Shown: positions 24,612 through 33,555, numbered from the stretch's first letter. The stretch: DNA of 64,000 bases from Nocardioides silvaticus (GCF_003160695.1 NZ_QGDD01000001.1:62001-126000), one strand, 5' to 3'. The notes: generated by a model not told the origin, from the sequence alone. Numbers and translations are program-made.

Positions 24612-24691
24612 CGGCGCAGTCACCTCCCCATCCTCTCCCACCCGGCGCGTCGTCCCGGGATCCGGTGGGTCCGTCCGCGACGCTGGTGGGC

Positions 24692-26140
24692 GTGTCCTTC
24701 CCCGCACGCCTTGCTGCTGCCTGCCTGCTCGCAGGTGCGCTGAGCGTCCTGGGCGGTCCGGCGGGGGCGGACCCGCAGCAGCCGTCGGCACGGCAGAGCA
24801 CGGACACCCCGTTCTCCACGCTCGCGATGCGCGACCTCTTCGTCGCCCGGCCGACCCTCGGTCCGTTCGACGCCCTGCTGGCGACGGCGATGCTGGCTCG
24901 GCCGACGGACGGCAGGAAGGACCCCGGCGGCGACGGCTACCGCGGCCCGAGCCGCAAGGCGTGCGGTCCCCGGATCTGCGTGCACCACGCCGTCCGCGGC
25001 ACCGACGCCCCACCCTCGCGGCGGTGGGTGCTCCGGACCCTGCGAGCCCTCGGCCGGGTGTGGGACCACGAGGTGGGCCGGCTCGGCTACCGCCCGCCGC
25101 CCCCCGACGGGCGCCGTGGCGGGGACGCCCGGTTCGACGTCTACCTCGCCGACCTCGGGGCTCGCGGCCTGTTCGGCTACTGCACGCCGGAGCGGCGCGT
25201 CCGGGGCGAGCGGTTCGCCGCGTCGAGCTACTGCGTGCTCGACGACGACTTCTCGCGCCAGCAGTTCGGGGCGGCGCCGGGCGACAGCCTCCGGGTGACG
25301 GCGGCGCACGAGTTCTTCCACGCGGTCCAGTTCGGCTACGACTTCCGCGAGGACCCCTGGCTGCTGGAGTCGACGGCGACCTGGATCGAGGAGACGTTCG
25401 CCGACAAGGTCGACGACAACCGCCGCTACCTGCGGTTCGGCACCGTCCGTCGCCCGGCCGTCCCGCTCGACGACTTCTCCAACGACCGCTACGCGCACTA
25501 CGGCAGCTGGGCGTGGTGGGAGTTCCTCACCGGGCGGTACGGCGACCGCATCGTGCGCGCCGTCTGGGGCAAGGCCGACACGGTCGGGAGGGCGCCGGAC
25601 CTGTCGTCGATCGACGCGGTCGAGGCCGTGCTCGAGCGCCGGCGCGGGCTGCGCGCCACGCTGACGTCGTACGCCGTCGCCAACCTCTCCCCCGCCGACG
25701 CCTACCCCGAGGGGAGGACGTGGCCGTCGGCGAAGGTCAGCAGCGTGGCCCGGATGAGCCCGACGCGGACCGACGAGACGGTCCGGGTCCGCATCGACCA
25801 CCTCGCCGCCCGACACGTCGCGTTCACGCCCACCCGAGAGCTGCGCGGCGGCGGGTGGCGGCTGCGGGTACGGGTCGACGCTCCCCGTCGCCGGTCGGCC
25901 GTGCGGGTGACCGTCGTCCGCACCGACGGGCAGCTGGTGCGCCGCGTCGTCCGGCTCGACCGCGGGAAGGGCGGCGCGACCGTGCGCTTCGACGTCCGCG
26001 CCGTGGCCCGGGTGCTCGTCACCATGGTCAACACGTCCGCGCGCTACCGCTGCGACCGGAACACGATGTACGCCTGCGGCGGCGAGCCGCTCGACGACGG
26101 CGCCCGGTTCGCCGTCCGCGCCGAGGTCGTCCGCCGCTGA
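24692..26140 (+). CDS. Secreted putative metalloprotease, MXAN_6640-like, copy 1
   Basis: A 482-residue exported protein. VSFPARLAAACLLAGALSVL is a signal peptide cleaved near GADP. The catalytic motif is HEFFH (His206-His210) in TAAHEFFHAVQFGYD, followed by LLESTATWIEE, which supplies the downstream Glu as in gluzincins. CGPRICVHH near residue 90 and the C-terminal stretch with CDRNTMYACGG suggest disulfides. It is a paralogue of the gene at 27368-29005, sharing CGPxICVH, the active site and the C-terminal cysteine pattern. Arg-rich. The start GTG 24692 is set by the signal peptide; a GTG at 24665 is possible. Confidence 0.8.
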   Translation: MSFPARLAAACLLAGALSVLGGPAGADPQQPSARQSTDTPFSTLAMRDLFVARPTLGPFDALLATAMLARPTDGRKDPGGDGYRGPSRKACGPRICVHHAVRGTDAPPSRRWVLRTLRALGRVWDHEVGRLGYRPPPPDGRRGGDARFDVYLADLGARGLFGYCTPERRVRGERFAASSYCVLDDDFSRQQFGAAPGDSLRVTAAHEFFHAVQFGYDFREDPWLLESTATWIEETFADKVDDNRRYLRFGTVRRPAVPLDDFSNDRYAHYGSWAWWEFLTGRYGDRIVRAVWGKADTVGRAPDLSSIDAVEAVLERRRGLRATLTSYAVANLSPADAYPEGRTWPSAKVSSVARMSPTRTDETVRVRIDHLAARHVAFTPTRELRGGGWRLRVRVDAPRRRSAVRVTVVRTDGQLVRRVVRLDRGKGGATVRFDVRAVARVLVTMVNTSARYRCDRNTMYACGGEPLDDGARFAVRAEVVRR

Positions 26141-26141
26141 C

Positions 26142-27254
26142 TCAGCCGGCAGCGCGGTCGTCCCAGCGCAGCGTGGCTGCGACCCCGGAGGCCAGCGCGA
26201 GCTCCTGCGGCAGCGGCACCTCGTGCGGCAGCACCGACACGCTCGCGCCGGTCAGCGCGGCAGCGGCGACGAGCACCTGGTCGGCCGGCAACGGCCCGGC
26301 ACCCACGGCCTCGGGAAGGGCCAGGCCGGGGTGGTCGGCCGGGTCGACGGTGACCTCGCGCGCGTCGCCGAGGTCGAGGAGGAGCCGCTCGACCTCGCCC
26401 TTGACGAGGGCGTCCGCGACCCGGTCCGGCCCGGCGAGCACGCCGCGCCCGGTGGCCGTGCCTCGCTGCAGCTCCTGCAGCAGCGCGTCGGTCGCCCGTG
26501 CGCTGCACTCGTCGACGAGGCGGCGCACGTCGGACCACAGCGCTTCGTCAGAGGTGCCGGCCGCGCGGCCGCCGGACTCGACGACGGCGACGGTGGCAGC
26601 AGAGCCGGACAGCAGGTCGGCGAGGTCCGAGCGCGCCCGCACGTCGCCGCAGACGACGATCAGCTCCGGGCGGTACTGCTGGTCCAGGGCGGCGATCCGG
26701 TCGGCGACCAGCTGGGCGTTGGCGTGCCAGGTGTTCTCGGCGCGCTGCTGGTACTTGTCCTGCGCCCAGTCGCCCTCGGGAAGCTTGGTGATGTCGAAGG
26801 TGTCGCCCTCCACCGAGGTCGAGGTGGCCGCCCGGGTGCCGGGCGCGAGGTACAGCTCGATGTCGGCGCCGGTCCGGTCGGTGCGGACCAGTGCGAACCG
26901 CACGTCGCCGTCCGACTGCGCGATCCAGCCCGCCAGGTCCGGCAGCGGCCCGACGGCGACGGTCTCCGGCCACGGCGTGCTGCCGGCCCGGGCGTCGTCG
27001 AGCAGGACCTCGTCGGTGTTGGACACCAGCGTCCGTCGTACGTCGCCGGGCAGGCCGGTGGGCTCGCGGAACCGCCGTTCGAGCTCGTTGATCACGTCGG
27101 CACCGACGCCCTCGTGCTCGAGCTGGTGTCGAGCGGTGGTCCAGCGGGCGTCGAGCTGCTGGCGGGCATCCTCGCTGGCGCGACCGACGTCGAGGTGGAG
27201 CGTGACGTAGGGGCCGGGGCGGTCCAGGACTGATCGGATCTTGTCGAGACGCAT
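26142..27254 (-). CDS. Vms1-like / baeRF-family protein (Rv2629-like)
   Basis: A 370-residue soluble protein starting MRLDKIRSVLDRPGPYVTLHLDV. This opening, the central VALVRTDRTG-type strand (here FALVRTDRTGADIELY) and the LIVVCGDVRARSDL segment identify the bacterial eRF1-like (baeRF) family that includes Rv2629 and is related to Vms1 peptidyl-tRNA hydrolases acting on stalled ribosomes. The residue equivalent to the catalytic Gln of Vms1 cannot be placed by eye. The frame opens to 27386 but ATG 27254 fits the family start. It sits between two metalloprotease paralogues. Confidence 0.75.
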   Translation of the reverse strand: MRLDKIRSVLDRPGPYVTLHLDVGRASEDARQQLDARWTTARHQLEHEGVGADVINELERRFREPTGLPGDVRRTLVSNTDEVLLDDARAGSTPWPETVAVGPLPDLAGWIAQSDGDVRFALVRTDRTGADIELYLAPGTRAATSTSVEGDTFDITKLPEGDWAQDKYQQRAENTWHANAQLVADRIAALDQQYRPELIVVCGDVRARSDLADLLSGSAATVAVVESGGRAAGTSDEALWSDVRRLVDECSARATDALLQELQRGTATGRGVLAGPDRVADALVKGEVERLLLDLGDAREVTVDPADHPGLALPEAVGAGPLPADQVLVAAAALTGASVSVLPHEVPLPQELALASGVAATLRWDDRAAG

Positions 27255-27367
27255 ACAGGTGCCGTACCCGCCGCACCCGATCTGATCCGGGCGCCGCGAG
27301 ACGACCTTGAGACTGCAAGTTGGGCGAATCGACTGGCTCGCGACGGGCTCGGATGCAATGCTGCGCT

Positions 27368-29005
27368 GTGCTGAAATCCAAGTCATTGCTCACGATCCCC
27401 ATTGCCCTGGCACTCGGCCTCACCCTGGCCGGTCCGACCGCCGTCGCGGACGACGACTTCGGTGGCCCGGGCCTCACCCTCGACGCCACGTCGAGCAAGG
27501 CCGACGCGGCCGCCGACACCCTGGACGAGGTCCAGGCCATCCTCGATGGCGACGCCGTCGGGCGCGGTGGTCGCACGACCGACGGCCGCAGCCTCACGGT
27601 CGCGCTGCGCGACCTCAAGCGCGACATGAAGTACCTCAAGGGCGAGGACAACAAGCAGGCGCAGCGCTTCCTGATGCGCCCGGGTGAGGGGGGCGACCCC
27701 TACATCCCCGGCGCTCTCCCCTGGTCCACCTGCGGTCCGCAGATCTGTGTCCACTACACCGAGTCCGGCGCGAACGCGCCCGACGGCTCGGACGGCGTGC
27801 AGGGCACGATCCCGCAGTACGTCACCGACGTGCTCAACACGATCGAGCAGATCAACACCGACTACATCGCGGCGGGCTACCGCACGCCCGAGCGTGACGG
27901 CGCCCTCGGCGGGAGCAACAACAAGGTCGACATCTACCTCGGCGACATCGGTCCGCAGGGCCTCTACGGCTTCTGCACCTCCGACGACCCCCACGACCCG
28001 TTCGACGAGAGCGACCCCGGCTACCAGGACTTCAGCTTCTGGGCCTACTGCGCACTCGACAACGACTACGACTCCAGCGAGTTCCCCACGAACACGCCGT
28101 TCGAGAACATGCAGGTCACCGCGGCGCACGAGTTCTTCCACGCGGTGCAGTACGCCTACGACGCCTACGAGGACGGCTGGATCATCGAGTCGACCGCCAC
28201 CTGGGTCGAGGACGAGATGTTCGACGACGTCAACGACAACCGGAACTACCTCGGCACCGGCCCGCTCGCCTTCCCCAACGTCCCGATCGACTACTACGGG
28301 TCGGGCGACCCCGAGGAGCTCTCCGGGTTCCACTACGGCACCTGGATCTGGTGGCGCTACCTGACCGAGAAGTTCCCGGCCAAGACGGGCAAGCTGCCGA
28401 AGCTCGTGCTCGACGTCTGGAAGCGGCTCGACGCCGCCAACGGCGCGGGCCCCGACCGCTACTCCACCCAGGGTCTTGCTGACGTCCTCAAGAACCGCGG
28501 CACCAACATCAGCGCCGAGATCATCAAGTTCCAGGTCGGCAACCGGCGCGCCAAGTCGTTCTACGACGAGGGCAACGCCTACACGCCGGCGCCGGCGGCG
28601 GCCATCATCGGGCTGGCCGCCAACAGGGCCGCCTACGCCGAGGGGCCGATCAACCACATGGCGTCGGCGACCGCTCGGTTCAACCCGAAGAATCTCTCGC
28701 AGAAGGCGTGGAAGCTGCGCTTGACGTTCGACCTGCCGCCGAAGGCCCGCGGCGCCGCTGCGGTCGTCGTCGTCTACCGGAAGAACGGGAAGATCGACCA
28801 GACGACCGTCAAGCTGGACAAGAAGGGCAACGCGACCAAGACGGTGCCGTTCAGCTCGAAGACCGTGAAGGGCGTCGACGCGGTGCTCGTCAACACCAGC
28901 ACCCGCTTCACGTGCTGGGCGAGCAACGAGTCGCCGTACTCGTGCTTCGGCAACCCCAAGGACGACGGCCTGAAGTACAAGGTCACCGGACGCACCGTCA
29001 AGTGA
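27368..29005 (+). CDS. Secreted putative metalloprotease, MXAN_6640-like, copy 2
   Basis: A 545-residue exported protein. Signal peptide LLTIPIALALGLTLAGPTAV, cleaved near AVA-DD. CGPQICVHYTESG, the active site HEFFH (His254-His258) in TAAHEFFHAVQYAYD, IIESTATWVEDEMFDDVND, and a C-terminal beta domain with FTCWASNESPYSCFG. Compared with copy 1 it has an extra acidic N-terminal region (about 30-110) that may be a propeptide, and it is less Arg-rich. The DNA around the active site is nearly identical between the copies. Start GTG 27368 is preferred; ATG 27353 would add MQCCA. Expected to act outside the cell; substrates unknown. Confidence 0.82.
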   Translation: MLKSKSLLTIPIALALGLTLAGPTAVADDDFGGPGLTLDATSSKADAAADTLDEVQAILDGDAVGRGGRTTDGRSLTVALRDLKRDMKYLKGEDNKQAQRFLMRPGEGGDPYIPGALPWSTCGPQICVHYTESGANAPDGSDGVQGTIPQYVTDVLNTIEQINTDYIAAGYRTPERDGALGGSNNKVDIYLGDIGPQGLYGFCTSDDPHDPFDESDPGYQDFSFWAYCALDNDYDSSEFPTNTPFENMQVTAAHEFFHAVQYAYDAYEDGWIIESTATWVEDEMFDDVNDNRNYLGTGPLAFPNVPIDYYGSGDPEELSGFHYGTWIWWRYLTEKFPAKTGKLPKLVLDVWKRLDAANGAGPDRYSTQGLADVLKNRGTNISAEIIKFQVGNRRAKSFYDEGNAYTPAPAAAIIGLAANRAAYAEGPINHMASATARFNPKNLSQKAWKLRLTFDLPPKARGAAAVVVVYRKNGKIDQTTVKLDKKGNATKTVPFSSKTVKGVDAVLVNTSTRFTCWASNESPYSCFGNPKDDGLKYKVTGRTVK

Positions 29006-29008
29006 TCC

Positions 29009-29944
29009 TCACCGCGTCGGCGTAGCCGTCGCGAACTCGTCGACCGACGCCAGGTCATACGACCCGGCGTCGGTCGACAGGTTTTGGGCCACCTGGGCGG
29101 CGGTCGCGCAGCCGAGCGTGGCGGAGGCGAGGAGGTCGCGGCCGAGAGCCCGACCGAGGAGGAAGCCGGCGGAGAACGAGTCACCGCAGCCGGTGGTGTC
29201 GACGACCTCGATCTCGAACGCCGGCACCCACGCGGTCTGGTCCGCGGTGGCGACGTAGGCGCCCCGGGCGCCCGCGGTCACGGCGACGCAGCCGACGCCC
29301 CGGTCGAGCAGCGCCTGCGCACCGTCCTCGAGCGTGGTTGTCGCGGTCAGGCCGAGCAGCTGCTCGTCGTTGGGGAGGAACAGGTCGACGAGCGGCAGGC
29401 AGGCGGCGATCGCGTCGAGCCACATCGGCTCCCCCGGCGCGAGCATGTCGACCGACGTGGTGACGCCGGCGCTCCGCGCCGCCTCCAGGACGGCGACCGC
29501 GGCGTCGCCCAGGAACTCCGGGCCGCCGACGTGCACGTGGTCTGCCGCGCGCACGGCGTCGAGGTCGATGTCGTCGAGGGTGAGGCTGCCGTTGGCTCCG
29601 ATGCAGTGCCAGGCCGGTCGATCGCCGTTCCCGTTGATCGGCAGCACGCTCGCCGAGGTCTGGACGCCGCCCTTGGTGACGACCCGCGCGGTGTCGACGC
29701 CGTTGGCCTGCAGCAGGCCGAGCAGCGTCGCGCCGATCGGGTCGTCGCCGACGGCGGCGATGCTGGCCACCTCGGCCCCGAGCTTGCTGAGCACGACGGC
29801 GGTGCCGCCGGCCGTCCCGGCGGGCGACATCCGGATGGTGTCGACGAGGGCGCCGCTCGAGCCCTCCGGGATGCTGTCGACGGTCGCCACGTGGACGTCG
29901 AGCACGTGCACGCCGATGCAGATCACCTTGGTCACGCTCGTCAC
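29009..29944 (-). CDS. PfkB family carbohydrate kinase
   Basis: A 311-residue ribokinase-like sugar kinase. GGTAVVLSKLGAEVASIAAVGDD is split across the N-terminal PfkB region, and DTTGCGDSFSAGFLLGRAL carries the catalytic Asp and anion hole of the second signature. The start GTG 29944 overlaps the stop of the class II aldolase gene (GTGA). A kinase plus a fuculose-phosphate-type aldolase suggests a short route that phosphorylates a sugar (perhaps a deoxypentose or ketose) and splits it into DHAP and an aldehyde; an isomerase is not next to them. Confidence 0.85.
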   Translation of the reverse strand: MTSVTKVICIGVHVLDVHVATVDSIPEGSSGALVDTIRMSPAGTAGGTAVVLSKLGAEVASIAAVGDDPIGATLLGLLQANGVDTARVVTKGGVQTSASVLPINGNGDRPAWHCIGANGSLTLDDIDLDAVRAADHVHVGGPEFLGDAAVAVLEAARSAGVTTSVDMLAPGEPMWLDAIAACLPLVDLFLPNDEQLLGLTATTTLEDGAQALLDRGVGCVAVTAGARGAYVATADQTAWVPAFEIEVVDTTGCGDSFSAGFLLGRALGRDLLASATLGCATAAQVAQNLSTDAGSYDLASVDEFATATPTR

Positions 29945-30624
29945 TCCGCTTCTGTCCCCTGGACGGTGCCGTAGTTCCGCGCGATCGCGGCCGCGATCAC
30001 GTCCTCCTGCTGTTGACGGGTGAGGGTCGCCGGCTTCCCCATCAGCGTGGCGTCGCGGTAGACGCCGCACAGCCACTCGAGGAGCAACGCGTTCTCGACC
30101 GCCTTGTCGAGCGTCGGGCCGATCGCGACCGCTCCGTGGTTGGCCATCAGCGCCGCCGCCCGGTCCTCCAGCGCGGCGACGACCCGCTCGGCCAGTCGCG
30201 GCGTCCCGAAGGTGGCGTACGGCGCCACCCGGACCTCACCGCCCAGCAGCAGCTGTTGGTAGTGGATGACCGGGATCGAGGACACGGAGATGGAGGCCGC
30301 GGTGCTGACCGGCGCGTGCGTGTGGACGACCGCGGCGACGTCGTACTTCTCGTAGATCGAGAGGTGGAGGTGGACCTCCGACGTCGGCACGAGGGTGCCG
30401 CCCACCTGGCGGCCGGCCAGGTCGACCTCGACGACCTGCTCCTCGGTCAGCCCGCCGAGGACGGCGCCGGTCGCCGTCACGGCGACCCGGTCGCCGGCCC
30501 GCACACTGACGTTGCCGGCGGTGCCGATGAGCAGGCCCTCCGCGGCCAGTCGGTGGCAGGCCGCCACCACCTGCTGCTGGGCTTCAGTCACAGCAGGACA
30601 GTAGACCTGTTCGGCATCGGCCAT
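29941..30624 (-). CDS. Class II aldolase/adducin family protein
   Basis: A 227-residue zinc-dependent aldolase of the L-fuculose-phosphate type. GTAGNVSVR binds the phosphate, TSEVHLHLSIY has the general-acid Glu, VVHTHAPVS gives two zinc histidines and LMANHGAVAIG the third. ATG 30624 has a GAGG 11 bases upstream; a GTG at 30591 would give a start closer to the core domain. It is coupled to the downstream PfkB kinase and divergent from the AKR gene with only 17 bp between starts. Confidence 0.87.
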   Translation of the reverse strand: MADAEQVYCPAVTEAQQQVVAACHRLAAEGLLIGTAGNVSVRAGDRVAVTATGAVLGGLTEEQVVEVDLAGRQVGGTLVPTSEVHLHLSIYEKYDVAAVVHTHAPVSTAASISVSSIPVIHYQQLLLGGEVRVAPYATFGTPRLAERVVAALEDRAAALMANHGAVAIGPTLDKAVENALLLEWLCGVYRDATLMGKPATLTRQQQEDVIAAAIARNYGTVQGTEAE

Positions 30625-30641
30625 CGCCTACCCTCGAGAAG

Positions 30642-31478
30642 ATGAGCATCCCGACCCACGAGCTCAACGACGGCCGGTCGATCCCCGCGATCGGCTTCGG
30701 CACCTACCCGCTGCGCGGCTCCGAGGCGGTCGATGCGGTGGTGAGCGCCATCGAGGTCGGCTACCGGCTGATCGACACCGCGGTGAACTACGAGAACGAG
30801 GAGTCGGTGGGCGAAGGCCTCCGCCGGTCCGGCGTGCCGCGCGAGGAGCTGTTCGTCACCAGCAAGCTGCCCGGCCGTCACCACGCGTACGACGAGGCGA
30901 TCTCGTCCACCGAGGCGTCCCTCGACCGGCTCGGTCTCGACTACCTCGACCTGCACCTCATCCACTGGCCGAACCCGTCGGTCGGGCTCTACCCCGAGGC
31001 GTGGCGGGCCCTCGTCGAGCTCCGGTCCCGCGGCCTGGTGCGGTCGATCGGGGTCTCGAACTTCACCCGCGCCCACCTCGACCGGGTCATCGCGGACACC
31101 GGCGTGGTCCCCGCGGTCAACCAGGTCGAGCTGCACCCCGCCTTCCCGCAGGCGGAGATGCGCGCTGCGCACGCGGAGCTGGGCGTGCTGACCGAGGCGT
31201 GGAGCCCGCTCGGCAAGCGCGCGGCGCCGTACGACGAGCCGGCGGTGGCCGGTCCCGCGGAACGACTCGGTGTGACGCCGGCCCAGGTGATCCTGCGCTG
31301 GCACCTCGAGCTCGGCTCGCTCCCGATCCCGAAGTCGTCCTCCGCGGAGCGGCAGGCCGCGAACCTCGACGTCTTCGGGTTCTCGCTGCAGCCCGAGGAG
31401 GTCGACGCGATCTCGGCCCTGGGGCGCAGCGACGGGCGGCTGTTCGGTGGCGACCCCGACGTGCACGAGGAGATGTAG
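30642..31478 (+). CDS. Aldo/keto reductase
   Basis: A 278-residue NADPH-dependent AKR of the 2,5-diketo-gluconate reductase type. The tetrad is complete: Asp45 and Tyr50 (LIDTAVNYENE), Lys75 (TSKLP) and His108 (LIHWP). The cofactor motif IPKSSSAER is near the C-terminus. ATG 30642 follows a GAGAAG binding site. It may act on aldehydes released by the divergent aldolase, but this is inference from position only. Confidence 0.9.
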   Translation: MSIPTHELNDGRSIPAIGFGTYPLRGSEAVDAVVSAIEVGYRLIDTAVNYENEESVGEGLRRSGVPREELFVTSKLPGRHHAYDEAISSTEASLDRLGLDYLDLHLIHWPNPSVGLYPEAWRALVELRSRGLVRSIGVSNFTRAHLDRVIADTGVVPAVNQVELHPAFPQAEMRAAHAELGVLTEAWSPLGKRAAPYDEPAVAGPAERLGVTPAQVILRWHLELGSLPIPKSSSAERQAANLDVFGFSLQPEEVDAISALGRSDGRLFGGDPDVHEEM

Positions 31479-31514
31479 CCGGGGCTGTCGGCGCCCGGCC
31501 CTAGCCTGACCGGC

Positions 31515-32063
31515 ATGACCGACGCGGAAGTCGTCCGCCGGGTGGCGTCCGCGCTCCCCCGCGCCTACGAGGTGCAGGTGCGCGGCCGGTGGAAGTTCCG
31601 CGTCGGTCAGATCGTCTTCGTGGCGTTCTCGGAGGACGAGCAGCAGATCGGGTTCGGCTTCCCCAAGGAGGAGCGGGACGCGCTGGTCGCGTCCGCTCCG
31701 GACGTGTTCTTCCTGCCGTCCGCCGGCGACCTGCGCTACCCGTGGGTGTGCGGCAACCTGGCCGCGCTCGGCGCCGACGAGGTGCGCGAGCTGGTCACCG
31801 ACGCATGGCGGATGTGCGTGCCTGCGATGCTCCACGACCTCCCCGAGCTGCCCCCGCCGACGGCCGAGGCGTGGGCGCTGCTCGACGCGGACGACCACGC
31901 GGCAGCCGCGCCGCTGCTCCACCCCTACCTGCACTGGACCGATCGCGGCACGGCGCTCCGTGGCCGCAACAACGTGCTGCAGCACCTGCGGCACCACCCC
32001 AGGCCGCGGCCGCCGCGCGAGGTCGAGGTGCGGGACGGCCAGGTCTACCGCTGGGTCCGCTAG
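31515..32063 (+). CDS. MmcQ/YjbR-like protein with C-terminal extension
   Basis: A 182-residue protein. Residues 1-115 have the YjbR/CyaY-like fold pattern (a charged start, KFRVGQIVFVAFSEDEQ, then KEERDALVASAPDVFFLP). Residues about 125-182 (LLHPYLHWTDRGTALRGRNN to the end) look like a fragment of a SnoaL-like domain, which is not normal for YjbR proteins. YjbR proteins are small and of unknown function. A second, plain YjbR protein is encoded at 41079-41483. Confidence 0.6.
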   Translation: MTDAEVVRRVASALPRAYEVQVRGRWKFRVGQIVFVAFSEDEQQIGFGFPKEERDALVASAPDVFFLPSAGDLRYPWVCGNLAALGADEVRELVTDAWRMCVPAMLHDLPELPPPTAEAWALLDADDHAAAAPLLHPYLHWTDRGTALRGRNNVLQHLRHHPRPRPPREVEVRDGQVYRWVR

Positions 32064-32158
32064 CCGGGTCAACCAGCCCTGGGGAGGGCGCGCCGCCGAC
32101 AGTGCCCCACACACCGCCGGCAGCGCTGCAGGAGGAAGTACCCGAGTCCGAGCGGTTC

Positions 32159-32914
32159 CTACGCCCCTGTCTGCCGGCCCACGCCGAGCCATGTGTCGAA
32201 GGTCTCGTCGAGGATGGTCGCTCCCTCGCCGGTCAGCAGCCCTCCGTCGCCGATCTGGCGTCCAGTCCTGCCGGGGACGGGCACGGCGAGGACCCTGCGG
32301 CGACTGCCGTCGCGGTCGAGCACCCGACGAGCGAGGTCCGGGAGCTGGTGCTGCTCGGGACCGCCCACGTCGGGCGCGAGCCCCTGCGGCTCACCGAGGG
32401 CGACGCGGACGAGGAGCTCCGCCAGCTGGTGCGCGGCGACCGGCTGGGTCAGCATCTTCGGCACTAGGGCGACCGGACCGCGAGCGCGCTCCAGCAGCTG
32501 CCCGGCGAACTCGTGGAACTGTGTGGCCCGGACGATCGTCCACGGCATTCCGCCGGCGCGGACCAGCTCCTCCTGCCGACGCTTCCCGAGGTAGTAGGGG
32601 ACGTCGACCCGGTCGCAGCCGACGATCGACACGGCGAGGTGGTGCCGGACCCCGGCCCGCTGCTCCGCGGCCAGCAGCTGGCCGCAGGCTGCCTCGAAGA
32701 ACGCGATCGCGGGCTTGGTCCGCAGCGTGGTCACGTTGCTGGCGTCGACCACGACGTCGACGCCGTCGAGGGCGCGGTCGAGCCCGGCTCCGGTGGTCAG
32801 GTCGACGCCCTGCGACCGGGCGATGACCACAGGCGTCGCGCCGTGGTTGCGGACGGCTTCGACGATCCGGGCCCCGAGGACGCCGGTGCCGCCGGCGACG
32901 GCGATGCTGGTCAC
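32159..32914 (-). CDS. NmrA/SDR-like NAD(P)-binding protein
   Basis: A 251-residue atypical SDR. AVAGGTGVLGARIVEA is the Rossmann motif; there is no YxxxK catalytic pair, and LLAAEQRAGVRHHLAVSIVGCD and MPWTIVRATQFHEFAGQLL are typical of NmrA-like proteins, which act as redox sensors or quinone/isoflavone reductases. Start GTG 32914. Its 3' neighbour is the YjbR gene, 95 bp away and convergent; that gap holds nothing recognisable. Confidence 0.8.
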   Translation of the reverse strand: MTSIAVAGGTGVLGARIVEAVRNHGATPVVIARSQGVDLTTGAGLDRALDGVDVVVDASNVTTLRTKPAIAFFEAACGQLLAAEQRAGVRHHLAVSIVGCDRVDVPYYLGKRRQEELVRAGGMPWTIVRATQFHEFAGQLLERARGPVALVPKMLTQPVAAHQLAELLVRVALGEPQGLAPDVGGPEQHQLPDLARRVLDRDGSRRRVLAVPVPGRTGRQIGDGGLLTGEGATILDETFDTWLGVGRQTGA

Positions 32915-32940
32915 GGTCCCAGGCTAGAGGAGCACACAGC

Positions 32941-33522
32941 TCATGCGGCGAGCGAGACCAGCAGGCCACCACCGGCGAACGCCAGGAGGCCGACGACGAG
33001 CGTGGACGTGGCGATCGTCGGGATCAGTCGCCGCCAGCCCGACGCCTCGCCCGCGCCGTGGTACCCGTGCGTCAGCGCGTGCCCCTTGCCGCGCCCCAGC
33101 AGCCAGAGGTTGACCGGGTACGCCGCGACGAAGGCCGCCGAGAGGGCGATCACCAGACCGACCCAGAACGTCGCGTTCACCAGTCCCGCGTTCATCGCGC
33201 CGGGGATCAGCGCGATGACGGTGTTGTCGACCAGCTCCATGATCGCGATCGACAGGGTGTCGGCGGCCAGCACGACCGAGAGCGCCGCGCCGACCCCCAG
33301 CCCGGCCTTGAGGACCGGCAGCGTCGAGAGGAGGTACCCGAAGAGGAAGGCGAGCGAGACGGACAGCGCGATCGTCCAGCCGGTCGCCAGCCCGACCGCC
33401 GTGCCGATGACGAGTCCGAGGATCTCGCCGATGGCGCAGCCGGTGAGGCAGTGGAGGGTCGCCCCGAGCGCGAGGATCCGGGTGCTCTGGTCGTGGTGTG
33501 CGTGGTGCCGTGAGTGGTCCAT
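32941..33522 (-). CDS. DUF4396 membrane protein with His-rich N-terminus
   Basis: A 193-residue integral membrane protein. The start MDHSRHHAHHDQ is a metal-binding-like histidine cluster; TLHCLTGCAIGEILGLVIG is the DUF4396 signature with two cysteines inside the membrane. Four to five membrane helices follow. ATG 33522 has a perfect GGAGG binding site 5 bases upstream. The promoter region contains a copper-repressor-type palindrome (33537-33555), so I infer that it takes part in copper handling. It is divergent from egtB-egtD. Confidence 0.8.
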   Translation of the reverse strand: MDHSRHHAHHDQSTRILALGATLHCLTGCAIGEILGLVIGTAVGLATGWTIALSVSLAFLFGYLLSTLPVLKAGLGVGAALSVVLAADTLSIAIMELVDNTVIALIPGAMNAGLVNATFWVGLVIALSAAFVAAYPVNLWLLGRGKGHALTHGYHGAGEASGWRRLIPTIATSTLVVGLLAFAGGGLLVSLAA

Positions 33523-33536
33523 GTCGACCTCCAACG

Positions 33537-33555
33537 TATACCCCGGTGGGGTATA
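33537..33555. promoter_or_regulatory. CsoR-type copper operator
   Basis: TATACCCC-GGT-GGGGTATA, perfect 8-bp arms, matching the TACCCC...GGGGTA operators bound by CsoR copper repressors. It lies 14 bp upstream of the DUF4396 start and 95 bp upstream of egtB, in the shared divergent region. Confidence 0.7.

Noticed and set aside
27383..28657. A 424-codon minus-strand frame inside metalloprotease copy 2
   Set aside because: Shadow of an unmistakable HEFFH metalloprotease gene.
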